A DNA stretch of 64,000 nt, taken from Novosphingobium sp. EMRT-2 (GTDB lineage: Bacteria > Pseudomonadota > Alphaproteobacteria > Sphingomonadales > Sphingomonadaceae). A program made the position numbers and the translations under genes. Below are positions 45,121 through 53,868 of the stretch, piece after piece (position 1 is the first letter of the stretch; each line of letters opens with the position of its first letter). The notes beneath the pieces were generated by a model that was not told where the DNA came from, did not search any database, and worked only from the letters and a program-made list of their open reading frames with translations. Where the stretch lies: positions 496,001 to 560,000 of the forward strand of contig NZ_CP039695.1 of the NCBI RefSeq assembly GCF_005145025.1, given 5' to 3'.

Positions 45121-46440
45121 ATGGATTTCAAGCAAACACAAAAACAAAAAGAACACTTCAATTTAATATCCAATCACCGATACGTCATGGCCTATGGTGG
45201 CGGACGCTCGGGCAAGACGATCAATACTCTCGTCTGGATGACCATGCGGGCGCTCACATTTGCTGGCGCTCGGCAAGTGGTTGTTCGATCTACGCTCAAG
45301 ACATGTCGAGAAACGATCTTTGACCTATCGTTTCCAGAAGCGTTGCGGCTCCTTGATCCCGAACTGCACAAAAAGATCGAATTCAACAAGACCGATCTTA
45401 CCGCAACGTTCCCGAATGGTTCGGTAATTCTTTTTGTCGGCGTGGATGAAAACCGACTGGAGAACATTCTAGGCCAAGAATTCTGCACCATCTACATCAA
45501 CGAATGTAGCCAGATACATAGCTACAATATCGTTGCGCAATTGATGACGCGCCTTTCGCAGAAGGTGACCAACGGAAAGCGACTGAAAAAAGAGAAACAG
45601 ACCGCACCAATGCGGATGTTGTTTGACATGAATCCGCCAAGCAAATCGCATTGGTCATACAAAGCATTTATCGAACTGGTGAATCCGACTGATCGGACAC
45701 CGTGGGATAAGCCCGACGAATGGGCCGCAATCCTGATGAATCCGCTGGATAATGCGCAAAATCTGCCCGCCGATTATATCGACAATCTGAACAAATCGCT
45801 GGACGCAAAAACCCGCTCCAGAATGATTGACGGCCAGTTTTCAACCGAAGTGGAGAATGCCCTCTTTAAGCCCGAATGGATAGCCAAAAATCGCGTTCAC
45901 ACCGTCGATCTCGCCAGTTTGCGAAAGATCGTGGTGGCGGTTGATCCTGCTGTCACCTCTGGCGCTGCATCAGACGAAACGGGCGTTGTGGTCGCGGGGA
46001 TCGATGAGAACGATCACATTTACGTTCTGGCTGATCGGTCCTTGAAGGGCACGCCAGACCAGTGGGCCAGAGCCGTGGCTCAAGCCTATGAGGATTACGG
46101 CGCTGATGAGGTGATCGCGGAATCCAATCAGGGCGGCGATATGGTCAAAACGACCTTGAGACAGGCCAATTCCTTTCTTCCAGTGCGGTTGGTCCATGCA
46201 AGCCGTGGCAAGGTCATCAGAGCCGAACCTGTCAGCCAAGCATATGAAACCAATCGGGTTAGCCATGTTGGCCATTTCCAGCGCCTTGAGGAACAGCTTG
46301 AAAGTTTTTCGGCTGACTACAATCGCACCAAGCAAGGCTCGCCCGACAGGCTAGACGCATTGGTTTGGGCAATATGGGCGTTGGCCGTCAAAGAGCGAAA
46401 GCCAAACACTCTGAAAGTCGGTGCGATAGCTGGCTTCTGA
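45121..46440 (+). CDS. Terminase large subunit
   Basis: The packaging motor and headful nuclease, 439 residues. Walker A GGGRSGKT at 26 to 33, Walker B TIYINE at 123 to 128, motif III-like MLFDMNPPSKSHW, and an RNase H-fold nuclease starting VVAVDPAVTSGAASDETGV near 270 with late acidic DRLDALVWAIWAL. ATG chosen at 45121 rather than the in-frame TTG one codon earlier. Confidence 0.93.
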   Translation: MDFKQTQKQKEHFNLISNHRYVMAYGGGRSGKTINTLVWMTMRALTFAGARQVVVRSTLKTCRETIFDLSFPEALRLLDPELHKKIEFNKTDLTATFPNGSVILFVGVDENRLENILGQEFCTIYINECSQIHSYNIVAQLMTRLSQKVTNGKRLKKEKQTAPMRMLFDMNPPSKSHWSYKAFIELVNPTDRTPWDKPDEWAAILMNPLDNAQNLPADYIDNLNKSLDAKTRSRMIDGQFSTEVENALFKPEWIAKNRVHTVDLASLRKIVVAVDPAVTSGAASDETGVVVAGIDENDHIYVLADRSLKGTPDQWARAVAQAYEDYGADEVIAESNQGGDMVKTTLRQANSFLPVRLVHASRGKVIRAEPVSQAYETNRVSHVGHFQRLEEQLESFSADYNRTKQGSPDRLDALVWAIWALAVKERKPNTLKVGAIAGF

Positions 46441-46446
46441 TAAATA
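46441..46446 (+). promoter_or_regulatory. TAAATA box, 4 nt before ATG 46451
   Basis: TAAATA-TCAG-ATG; no Shine-Dalgarno. Confidence 0.6.
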
Positions 46447-46450
46447 TCAG

Positions 46451-47836
46451 ATGCAAAACATCGCAACGCCAACAACTTCAATTGCCTGTCACCATTCTCG
46501 TTGGAAATTAAATCGGGACTTTATCGCGGGAGAATATGCGGTCAAATCGATCACCGCTGGCTATCTCCCTCGCCTTCCTGTCCATGATCCTTGCGCGTTC
46601 CCGAACGCCAATGAGGCATATTGCAGCTATTTAAATCGAACCAATTTCTTTCCCGCCAGCGCCAGAATTCTGGACGGCATAAAAGGGATGATTTTCAGGA
46701 AGTTGCCGCACTTCAAATGTGCAACATCGCTGCAATCGCTATTCAACACGATCACGGCTGATGGCTGCAACGTCTTCGATCTCGCTGAAAATGTCGTTGG
46801 CGAAGTGATGGCAACCAATTTCACGGGCCTATACGTCGATTATCCTTCTATTCCAGCGGGCACCAGCCAAGCGGAAATGGAACGGCTCAACCATCGTCCC
46901 TTTATCACTCTATACCCTGCCGAAAGCATTCTGGAGGTAACCACATCGGTTATTGCCAATGTGCAGACAATCACGCGCGTTCGGCTGATGGACAACGCCG
47001 AAACGATCAGAGAACTCGTGCTGAACGATGGTGTCTATATGATCGTGATCCATGACCACGTAAATGGCCAGTGGCTACCACGCGAACCGATCATACCCGC
47101 AAAAAATAATAAGCCGATCAATCGCATTCCATTTGTGCTTGTATCGACAAAAGCACGATCCACGAAACCATCAAAAGCCGTGATGGATGATATTTGCCTA
47201 TTGAACAAGCAGCTATTCCAAGCACAAGCCAACGCGGGAAATTCGCTCTATTATTGCGCCAACCCTATTCTTGTTTTCAAAGGCGTTGCGCAGACCGATA
47301 TCAAGATGTCGGCGGGCACCATTCTATTCTTTGAAGGCCACACCAGCGAAACTCCCGTGGATGTCGAATATGTGGAATATAAGGGCACCGCTCAAAGCGC
47401 GCTTGATGATGCCGTTGCGACGCTCAAGGACGAATTGAAGGCAGTTGGCGGGCGGATCATTTCGCCAGACGGGAAAACTGGCGTGGAAAGCGCCGAAGCA
47501 CTCAATTTGCAGCGAGATAGCGAGAACAGCGTCCTCGCCAGCCATGCCAAGACGATCTCCCGAGCCATCCGAGAGGCTTTGCAGATCGTGGCAGACTGGC
47601 TTGGAAGCGCTGAGCCAGTCGAGTTTGAGCTTAACACCGATTTCAATCCGCAGGCGCTCACGGCCCAAGAGCGTGCCCAGATCGTCTCTGAATGGCTGGC
47701 TGGCCTCTACACGCATGAGACGGCCTTGGGGATGCTCATCGATGGCGAGATATTGCCTGACAGCTTCGATATTGAAGGCGAAATTGAGCGTGTTTCAAGC
47801 GAGCAATTGAGCAAAGACAAACCGTCATCGTTCTAA
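46451..47836 (+). CDS. Portal protein, DUF4055 type
   Basis: 461 residues. The order ASARILDGIKGMIFRKLP, VGEVMATNFTGLYVDYP, INRIPFVLVST and the long helix TAQSALDDAVATLKDELKAVGGRII followed by ESAEALNLQRDSENSVLASHAKTIS is typical of DUF4055 portals, the dodecameric DNA gate of the capsid. It follows the large terminase directly, as expected. Confidence 0.85.
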   Translation: MQNIATPTTSIACHHSRWKLNRDFIAGEYAVKSITAGYLPRLPVHDPCAFPNANEAYCSYLNRTNFFPASARILDGIKGMIFRKLPHFKCATSLQSLFNTITADGCNVFDLAENVVGEVMATNFTGLYVDYPSIPAGTSQAEMERLNHRPFITLYPAESILEVTTSVIANVQTITRVRLMDNAETIRELVLNDGVYMIVIHDHVNGQWLPREPIIPAKNNKPINRIPFVLVSTKARSTKPSKAVMDDICLLNKQLFQAQANAGNSLYYCANPILVFKGVAQTDIKMSAGTILFFEGHTSETPVDVEYVEYKGTAQSALDDAVATLKDELKAVGGRIISPDGKTGVESAEALNLQRDSENSVLASHAKTISRAIREALQIVADWLGSAEPVEFELNTDFNPQALTAQERAQIVSEWLAGLYTHETALGMLIDGEILPDSFDIEGEIERVSSEQLSKDKPSSF

Positions 47837-47839
47837 ATA
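47834..47839 (+). promoter_or_regulatory. TAAATA box, 4 nt before ATG 47844
   Basis: TAAATA-ATGG-ATG; the TAA is the portal stop; no Shine-Dalgarno. Confidence 0.6.
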
Positions 47840-47843
47840 ATGG

Positions 47844-48884
47844 ATGTCAACGAACGAGCAATTACGTGATTCCGCCATTCGCCATGCGGCTTATCTCGCA
47901 AAATATGGCGAAGGTCTGGCCGAAAAAGTTGTGGAACTACTCAATGAGGTTGATGACGACCTTGTTGCTAAATTGGCCGCTGGATTGGCAACCGACCTTG
48001 GCGAAAAGCGTATCCGCCAATTGCTCGAAGAAATTTCGGTTCTCAATTCCGAAATTTACGGCAAGACCTATGATTTAATCAACAATGAGCTAACCGATCA
48101 GGCTAGCCTTTCGGCGCAATATGAGGCCAAGTCGCTGGACGATGCCATCGGCATACCCGCCTTGCGCGCCACCCTGCCCCAACCTGCCAAGCTCGCGACC
48201 TTAGCTACCACCAGCCCCATCGATGGCTATCTGCTGAAAAGCTGGACCGATCAGATGGACGCGAACCGCCTTGGCCGCGTCGAAAAGGCCATAAGGCTCG
48301 GCATCACGCAAGGGGAGACAATCGACCAGATAGTTCGCCGCATCAAAGGCACCAAGGCGAACGGCTACAGGGACGGCATCCTAGATATTTCGCGCCGATC
48401 AGCGAAATCGTTGGCGATCACGGCCAATGCCACGGTTGCCGCCAAGGCCCGCGAAGAGACCCATAAGGCCAATTCCGACATCATCGCTCAGGTCATGTGG
48501 TTGGCGACGCTAGACAGCCGCACCAGCCCGATTTGCCAGAGCCGTGACGGCCACACGTGGGATTTGAACGAGCCACACCCGACGACGCCCGCTCACATTC
48601 GCTGCCGATCGATCCTGATCCCCGTGACCAAGCGTTTCGATCAACTCGGCATACCTCGCAAAGAGATACCGAAGACCACGCGCGCCAGCATGGATGGCCA
48701 AGTGCCAGCCAAAACGACCTATCCCGATTGGCTCCTTAAACAATCCAACGAGAGGCAGGACGATATTCTCGGCAAGGCGCGCGCCGATCTATTCCGTTCG
48801 GGCAAATTGGATTTCAAAGACCTCTACAGACAGGACGGCTCATATCGTTCTCTGGACGAATTGCGCGCAAAGCTCGGACTATAA
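47844..48884 (+). CDS. Head morphogenesis protein, SPP1 gp7/Mu F type
   Basis: 346 residues. The family core is in the second half: SLAITANATVAAKAREETHKANS, then WLATLDSRTSPICQSRDGHTW and PTTPAHIRCRSILIPV, with the Cys/His/Asp set of the minor head protein domain. It is injected or structural in related phages. Long helices make up the N-terminal half. Confidence 0.88.
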   Translation: MSTNEQLRDSAIRHAAYLAKYGEGLAEKVVELLNEVDDDLVAKLAAGLATDLGEKRIRQLLEEISVLNSEIYGKTYDLINNELTDQASLSAQYEAKSLDDAIGIPALRATLPQPAKLATLATTSPIDGYLLKSWTDQMDANRLGRVEKAIRLGITQGETIDQIVRRIKGTKANGYRDGILDISRRSAKSLAITANATVAAKAREETHKANSDIIAQVMWLATLDSRTSPICQSRDGHTWDLNEPHPTTPAHIRCRSILIPVTKRFDQLGIPRKEIPKTTRASMDGQVPAKTTYPDWLLKQSNERQDDILGKARADLFRSGKLDFKDLYRQDGSYRSLDELRAKLGL

Positions 48885-48894
48885 TCATTCTGAA

Positions 48895-48900
48895 TAAATA
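48895..48900 (+). promoter_or_regulatory. TAAATA box upstream of scaffold gene
   Basis: 54 nt before ATG 48955. GAAGCC-AGC-GGCTTC hairpin at 48906-48920, then GAGAGG as ribosome binding site. Confidence 0.5.
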
Positions 48901-48954
48901 ACCTTGAAGCCAGCGGCTTCCCCTCGCAATTCCGCGAATAGAGAGGTTATTATA

Positions 48955-49614
48955 ATGGAAGACGAAAACAAAACAAAAGAGCTTGAAGCCAAGCTTGCCA
49001 AGGCCCTTGAATCTATTTCCAAACTTGAGGCCAAAAACTCCGAACTCATTTCAGAAAAGCAGAAAGCCAAGGATGCGGCGGACGCTGCTGAATCCGAGCG
49101 TGATGCTGCCGAAGAAGAAAAGGCCCGCACATCCAACGATCTCAAAGCGTTGGAAGAAAAACTTACCGCCAAGCACGCTAAAGAAATGGCGAAAATCGCC
49201 AAGGAAAATGAAGGCTATCGAAGCCAGCTTAATACGCTGCTGATCGACAATTCAATATCAGCGGCGATGGATGCTCATAATGTCCTTCCGCAATTTAAGA
49301 AGGCCGTCACGGCCATGATCAAGGCAGAAGCCAAGCTCGATAATGGCGAAGCAATGGCGGGCGGAATGGCGCTCACCGATTATATCAGCCAGTTTGTCAC
49401 CAGCGATGACGGCAAGCACTTTGTCAGCGCGCCAGCCAATTCAGGCGGAATGGTGACCAATGTCAATCCCGCATCATCGGTCGCTCATGGATACACCAAG
49501 GACAATTTCAATTCCCGAGTAGGCGAATGGATGATGCTCGCAAAGACCGATCCAGCACAAGCAAAGGCAATCGCTATTGAAGTTGGTAAAGCCGATTTGG
49601 CCAATGATTTGTAA
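48955..49614 (+). CDS. Capsid scaffolding protein
   Basis: 219 residues. The first 95 are an extreme coiled coil of Glu/Lys/Ala (KTKELEAKLAKALESISKLE...EKQKAKDAADAAESERDA), followed by a smaller helical region. Place between head morphogenesis and capsid genes, and this composition, fit a scaffold. GAGAGG before 48955 decides the start over an upstream TTG at 48904. Confidence 0.8.
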   Translation: MEDENKTKELEAKLAKALESISKLEAKNSELISEKQKAKDAADAAESERDAAEEEKARTSNDLKALEEKLTAKHAKEMAKIAKENEGYRSQLNTLLIDNSISAAMDAHNVLPQFKKAVTAMIKAEAKLDNGEAMAGGMALTDYISQFVTSDDGKHFVSAPANSGGMVTNVNPASSVAHGYTKDNFNSRVGEWMMLAKTDPAQAKAIAIEVGKADLANDL

Positions 49615-49641
49615 TGAACGCCGATAATTAAGACACGAAAA

Positions 49642-49647
49642 TAAATA
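49642..49647 (+). promoter_or_regulatory. TAAATA box upstream of the capsid gene
   Basis: 79 nt before ATG 49727; a 13-bp hairpin (49648-49676) follows at once, then TTTGGAG as ribosome binding site. Confidence 0.55.
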
Positions 49648-49726
49648 GGTCAGCGGAAATTCAATTTTCGCTGGCCGCACTCTCCATTTGGTGTGGTCGC
49701 AACACTAATTTGGAGAAAATAAGAAT

Positions 49727-50734
49727 ATGGCGACTACTCGCATAACAGATATTGTTCCTGTAAAGACTTTTTCCGCTCTGGTTGAAGCCAAGCTTACCGA
49801 ACAGAGCAAATTCCGCCAGAGCGGCATTGTCGGCACTGATCCCCGTGTCACTGCCAAGGCTCAGACCGCTGGCCTCGAAACCACGCTCCGCGAATGGAAG
49901 CGTCCCGCTGGTGGCTCGGCTGCTAACGGCTCGGATGACGATAGCGTCAAGGCCAGCCCCAAGAAGCTCCAGCAATCCGCGATGATCGCGCGCATTCTGT
50001 CTCGCTCTGAATCTTTCAGTGCCATGGATATCGCTGATTTTGCTTCGGACGCGGCTGCAATTGAATATGCGGCAAGCGAGTTTGCACGCCTTCGCACAAG
50101 CGATGAAGAATCCGCCCTGCTTTCGATCCTCACTGGCATCATTGCTGACAACGTGGCCAACGACAGCGGCGATATGGTCAAGGATACCAAGGTTACGACT
50201 GGTTCGGTCCTCGCGGCCTCGCTGCTCAACGCTACAACCCTGATCAACGCCCGTTCGACGATGGGCGATCAGTCGGGAGTGCTGTCTACGCTCGTGCTGC
50301 ACTCGGACGTTGTGAACTACCTTCGCAAGAACGAGCCGAACGCCTTTGTTCCCGCTTCGCAGTCTCGCATCGGCCTTGAAACCTACATGGGCTATACCGT
50401 GATTGAGACCGACAACGTGACCAAGACGGGCACGGGAACCTATGCTTACTACGATTCCTATCTGGTTGGCGAAGGTCTCTTTGCCTACGCCTCGGCACCA
50501 GTGGACAATGCGCTTGTTCAGGTTCGCGACGAACTCGCTGGTAACGGCACGGGTATGGAAACCATCCTCAACCGCTGGCGCTACATTCTGCATCCCGCTG
50601 GTTTCAGCAACATCACGGCTCCGACCAACGGCGTATCTCAGTCCAACACTGAGCTTGCCACTGCTGCTACTTGGGACCGCATTGCCGCGCGCAAGGCTAT
50701 CCCGCTGGTCAAGCTGGTGACCAACATCGCTTAA
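49727..50734 (+). CDS. Major capsid protein
   Basis: 335 residues, no coiled coil, rich in Ala/Ser/Thr, with FSAMDIADFASDAAAIEYAASEFARLRTSDEESALLSILTGI and a late TYMGYTVIETDNVTKTGTGTYAYYDSYLVGEGLFAYASAPVDNALVQVRDE pattern seen in HK97-fold coats of this portal group. The position after the scaffold, its own leader with a strong ribosome binding site, and a terminator right after it fit the most abundant virion protein. Confidence 0.85.
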   Translation: MATTRITDIVPVKTFSALVEAKLTEQSKFRQSGIVGTDPRVTAKAQTAGLETTLREWKRPAGGSAANGSDDDSVKASPKKLQQSAMIARILSRSESFSAMDIADFASDAAAIEYAASEFARLRTSDEESALLSILTGIIADNVANDSGDMVKDTKVTTGSVLAASLLNATTLINARSTMGDQSGVLSTLVLHSDVVNYLRKNEPNAFVPASQSRIGLETYMGYTVIETDNVTKTGTGTYAYYDSYLVGEGLFAYASAPVDNALVQVRDELAGNGTGMETILNRWRYILHPAGFSNITAPTNGVSQSNTELATAATWDRIAARKAIPLVKLVTNIA

Positions 50735-50760
50735 TCTATCGAGCGATTAAAAATGAATTC

Positions 50761-50787
50761 GGGTGGCGGGCAACTGCCACCCTTTTT
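50761..50787 (+). terminator. Terminator after the capsid gene
   Basis: GGGTGGC / GCCACCC stem and five Ts. A TAAATA box starts 3 nt later. Confidence 0.9.
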
Positions 50788-50789
50788 CA

Positions 50790-50795
50790 TAAATA
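50790..50795 (+). promoter_or_regulatory. TAAATA box, 4 nt before ATG 50800
   Basis: TAAATA-CGAT-ATG, directly after the capsid terminator; no Shine-Dalgarno. Confidence 0.65.
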
Positions 50796-50799
50796 CGAT

Positions 50800-51249
50800 A
50801 TGACCATGATCGTTGCCCCGACCGCTAATTACAATTCGTTTTGCAGCATAGCCGATGCAGATAATTTTCATGCTGATCGCGGCAATACATCTTGGGATGA
50901 TTTGAGCGATGAAAACAAGGAAATCGCGCTCATTAGAGCAACCGATTATATTAACTACAACTACATATTCACGAGCGATCCTATCTTTGAAACGAGCGTT
51001 GACACAATGCTTGTAAGATCAGCGGCGATGCTCGCTTTCTATTCCATCACTATCGATCTCTTTCCGATTGAAGCTGGTGTAATCACAACCAGCGATGAGA
51101 AAACCTTGGCAGGCGTTGGCACACTCAAGAACACCTATTCAACGCGCAAAGCGGATAGATTCCCGACCATCACCAATATGCTTGCAAATATTGCACAATG
51201 GGCACCGCCTAGCACAAATCATGTTCAAGTCGGATATGTGCAAAAATGA
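50800..51249 (+). CDS. Head-tail connector, DnaT-like family
   Basis: 149 residues. FCSIADADNFHADRGNTSWDDLSDENKEIALIRATDYINYNYIF is the family start of the phage adaptor often named DnaT-like. It joins portal and tail completion proteins. Its stop overlaps the next ATG as ATGA. Confidence 0.8.
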   Translation: MTMIVAPTANYNSFCSIADADNFHADRGNTSWDDLSDENKEIALIRATDYINYNYIFTSDPIFETSVDTMLVRSAAMLAFYSITIDLFPIEAGVITTSDEKTLAGVGTLKNTYSTRKADRFPTITNMLANIAQWAPPSTNHVQVGYVQK

Positions 51250-51584
51250 CCGATTTTTATTCGCCATTTCGTGCCCTGCCCCAAGCTTTCATCGATCTTG
51301 GCGCATTGGTTCCAATTACGCTCACTCGGGACAATGGCACCTTCAATCCCGCCACAATGGACAAGACAAATTCAACATCAATCATCGCAGGCCATGGCGT
51401 TCTAAGCGTGCGCAAAACTCGTGCGGACGATGGCTCAATCAAGACCGCTATGATTGCCAAGCTGACGGTTGAACCGCTGATCGGGGACAAGCTGAATATC
51501 GGCTCAAAAATCTACACAATCGATGAAACCACGACCATTGCGCCCGATGGAAATCCGATCATGTTTGAGGCTATCGTGTCATGA
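51246..51584 (+). CDS. Head closure/stopper-type protein
   Basis: 112 residues, beta-rich (LVPITLTRDNGTFNPATM ... IGDKLNIGSKIYTIDETTTIAPDG). Position between adaptor and HK97-gp10-like gene fits the head stopper of siphoviruses. Overlaps both neighbours by ATGA. Confidence 0.65.
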   Translation: MTDFYSPFRALPQAFIDLGALVPITLTRDNGTFNPATMDKTNSTSIIAGHGVLSVRKTRADDGSIKTAMIAKLTVEPLIGDKLNIGSKIYTIDETTTIAPDGNPIMFEAIVS

Positions 51585-51868
51585 AGTTTGTAATTGACGC
51601 TTCGGGCCTAAATGGTCTCGCCGATGATATTGAAGAATTTGCAACACAAGAGGCGCGCAAGATCGCAACCGATATGTATGCCGATTTGGTTATGAATACG
51701 CCTGTTGACACTGGCGCACTTCGCAATGCGTGGGAATTGGATACAAACGCGGCAAACCCATCCGTATCAAACACGCAACCTTATGCCAATCGCGTAATGG
51801 AAATGGGGCACTCAAAGCAGGCACCAGCGGGCACATTATCCAGCATCATCGACAAATACACCGATTGA
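51581..51868 (+). CDS. HK97 gp10-like tail completion protein
   Basis: 95 residues; VMNTPVDTGALRNAWELDTN and YANRVMEMGHSKQAPAGTL are the family signatures. Joins the tail terminator and head in siphoviruses. Confidence 0.82.
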   Translation: MKFVIDASGLNGLADDIEEFATQEARKIATDMYADLVMNTPVDTGALRNAWELDTNAANPSVSNTQPYANRVMEMGHSKQAPAGTLSSIIDKYTD

Positions 51869-51870
51869 TG

Positions 51871-51876
51871 TAAATA
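51871..51876 (+). promoter_or_regulatory. TAAATA box, 4 nt before ATG 51881
   Basis: TAAATA-ATAG-ATG; no Shine-Dalgarno. Confidence 0.6.
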
Positions 51877-51880
51877 ATAG

Positions 51881-52282
51881 ATGCTCAAGGATATTGCCCT
51901 CAAGATTACTGATCACTTCATTTCAAATTGGTCTGGTTGCCCGATCATATACGACAACCAACCTGCCCAAGATATGAGCGAAGAAGCCGAATGGGCACGC
52001 TTTGCCATTCGCTTTGGTGACCAGCGGATAACGAGCCTTGGCGATCAGAAAGGCACCGATCAGAATATTCGCGTGATCCTGCAAATCTTTGTAGCTAATG
52101 GCTCGGGCACGGCTCGTAGCTATGAATTGGCCGACACCTTCACACAGATATTCCGATATTATCGGATCAAAGAGCCAGCTTTTTCAATCGAAGGCATGAC
52201 ACCGCTCATTACAACTCAAACCGATGGCGATCTTCTGCAAATGAATGTCTCAATTCCGCTGCGGGCAAGCTTCATCGTATAA
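51881..52282 (+). CDS. Tail terminator protein, DUF4128-like
   Basis: 133 residues; IYDNQPAQDMSEEAEWARFAIRFGDQR and VILQIFVANGSGTARSYELADTFTQIFR fit tail terminators that cap the tube. Position just before the tail tube gene agrees. Confidence 0.75.
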   Translation: MLKDIALKITDHFISNWSGCPIIYDNQPAQDMSEEAEWARFAIRFGDQRITSLGDQKGTDQNIRVILQIFVANGSGTARSYELADTFTQIFRYYRIKEPAFSIEGMTPLITTQTDGDLLQMNVSIPLRASFIV

Positions 52283-52307
52283 CCCGCCATTTGGCCAGCC
52301 ATCTGTA

Positions 52308-52313
52308 TAAATA
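52308..52313 (+). promoter_or_regulatory. TAAATA box upstream of tail tube gene
   Basis: TATAAATA, then a perfect 8-bp hairpin at 52315-52336, then TTGGGAG before ATG 52384. Confidence 0.55.
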
Positions 52314-52383
52314 TCCATGAACGATATTGTTCATGGCCCAAGAAAAGGGCCTTCAAACCTTTTTTATTGGGAGAATTATACTA

Positions 52384-53304
52384 ATGTCGATTAATCCAAG
52401 TGATTTTAGATATGCGATTGTGAAGGAAGTCACTGCTGGCACCACACCAGCCACACCGACCTTTCTTGTGTTTCCTTTTGAGTCCAGCACGCAGCTTGAT
52501 CTCACGCATGACTCGGTGACTTCGCCGCTCGTGCGCTCTTCGCGTGCCTCGGACGGTATGCGCAAAGTCAATTTCCGCGTTGAAGGCTCGCTGAAAGGCC
52601 AGCTTTTCCGCTCCACCGTCATCGATACGTTGCTTGAAAGCTCTCTCTCGGGAGCGTTCGCAACCAACGTCCTGAAAGCGTCCAACGTGGATACGTCATT
52701 CACGACCGAAAAGACGTTCTACAACGGCGCTACGGCCTACTATCACCGCTTCACGGGCTGTCAGGTGTCCAAATTCGGACTGACTGCGGGCACCGATACA
52801 AACGCCGAAATCACGTTCGATGTTCTCGGGCTGGACCGCACGAACGCCACCACGGCAATTGCGTCTTCCACTTACACTCAGCCTTCCAACACGCTTCGCC
52901 TTGCTGGCATCGATCTCAACGGCGTGACCGTGGACGGCTTGAGCAATGTGGCTTGCACGAGCATTGAACTTTCCGTTGAGCATGAGCGTGAAGCTCAGGG
53001 GCAAATGGGAGCCACCAGCGCCTTCGCCATCGGCACGGGCGGAATCCGCAAGGTGACGCTCACCATGAAGGTTTATCGCATCGATCTCTCGCCAGACACG
53101 CTCATGGCCAAGAGCGATACGCCGATTGCGGTTAGCTTCAAGATCGGCACGGCTGCTGAAGGTTGGCAATTCGACATTCCAGCGGCGAATTATGAAGCGC
53201 CGAAGGACGAGATTGATAACTCGAAAGACCTTGTGAATCTCACTTTCACCGCAAAGTATGACAACACCGCTGGAACGGATTTGATTATCACCAAGTTGAG
53301 CTAA
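52384..53304 (+). CDS. Major tail tube protein
   Basis: 306 residues. Starts MSINPSDFRYAIVKEVTAGTTPATPTF; beta-rich with SRASDGMRKVNFRVEGSLKGQL and a late IAVSFKIGTAAEGWQFDIPAANYE. These are typical of the siphovirus tube family. GGGAG before the ATG at 52384 decides the start; an upstream in-frame TTG would put the leader hairpin inside the gene. A terminator follows. Confidence 0.85.
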   Translation: MSINPSDFRYAIVKEVTAGTTPATPTFLVFPFESSTQLDLTHDSVTSPLVRSSRASDGMRKVNFRVEGSLKGQLFRSTVIDTLLESSLSGAFATNVLKASNVDTSFTTEKTFYNGATAYYHRFTGCQVSKFGLTAGTDTNAEITFDVLGLDRTNATTAIASSTYTQPSNTLRLAGIDLNGVTVDGLSNVACTSIELSVEHEREAQGQMGATSAFAIGTGGIRKVTLTMKVYRIDLSPDTLMAKSDTPIAVSFKIGTAAEGWQFDIPAANYEAPKDEIDNSKDLVNLTFTAKYDNTAGTDLIITKLS

Positions 53305-53339
53305 AACGACTACCTCACGCATAACAATATGTCGTTTTG

Positions 53340-53368
53340 ATGGCTGGCATTTTTGCCAGCCATTTTTT
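53340..53368 (+). terminator. Terminator after the tail tube gene
   Basis: ATGGCTGGCA / TGCCAGCCAT stem, 4-nt T loop and a six-T run. AAAACGAC / GTCGTTTT arms around 53303-53338 precede it. Confidence 0.92.
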
Positions 53369-53379
53369 CATGTTCTGAC

Positions 53380-53385
53380 TAAATA
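53380..53385 (+). promoter_or_regulatory. TAAATA box upstream of tail chaperone gene
   Basis: 34 nt before ATG 53419; GAGG acts as ribosome binding site. Confidence 0.5.
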
Positions 53386-53418
53386 TTCTTACAATTGTTA
53401 TGCATGAGGTTTTTCACA

Positions 53419-53868
53419 ATGACTAAATTTACGTTACCAAAGCGCGTTGACGCTGATCTTGCTATTTCTGGTGTTGATTTCAATATTCAGGATGAGCATG
53501 GGCAGGAATGGGGCACATACAAGCTCGCATGGGTTGATACTGAAAGCCAGCGTGGCCGCGCCAAGCTCCTACGTTACGATAAACGATACAAAAGCCAGCG
53601 CAAAGCCAAAGCCACAAACAAAGAAATGTTAGATATAGATTATGAGGTTCGTTGCCTTGCTGAAAACTATCTTCTCGATTGGACATTACCAAAGGAAATG
53701 ACTGGCGGGAAAATATTGCCATTTTCACCAGAAGCGGCAATTGAGCTTTTGTCTATGCCCGAAACATTATGGCTAGCAAACACGCTAATTAACAAAGCAC
53801 GAGATATAACGAATTTCAACGTGATTACCGATGCCGATGGTGAAAGCGTTACGCCCGAAAAAAACTAA
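53419..53868 (+). CDS. Tail assembly chaperone, short form (gpG-like)
   Basis: 149 residues (MTKFTLPKRVDADLAISGVDFNIQD...). In the last codons the heptamer A AAA AAC (53859-53865) sits in the frame needed for a -1 ribosomal slip, one codon before the TAA. A fraction of ribosomes should make a fused long form. GAGG precedes the ATG. Confidence 0.8.
   Translation: MTKFTLPKRVDADLAISGVDFNIQDEHGQEWGTYKLAWVDTESQRGRAKLLRYDKRYKSQRKAKATNKEMLDIDYEVRCLAENYLLDWTLPKEMTGGKILPFSPEAAIELLSMPETLWLANTLINKARDITNFNVITDADGESVTPEKN

Noticed and set aside
48904..48954. TTG start for the scaffold gene
   Set aside because: GAGAGG before ATG 48955 is a better signal and the extra residues break the coiled-coil start.
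52317..52394. 25-codon leader peptide in the tail tube leader
   Set aside because: Its ATG lies in the first hairpin and there is no attenuator-like codon run; the frame is probably chance.
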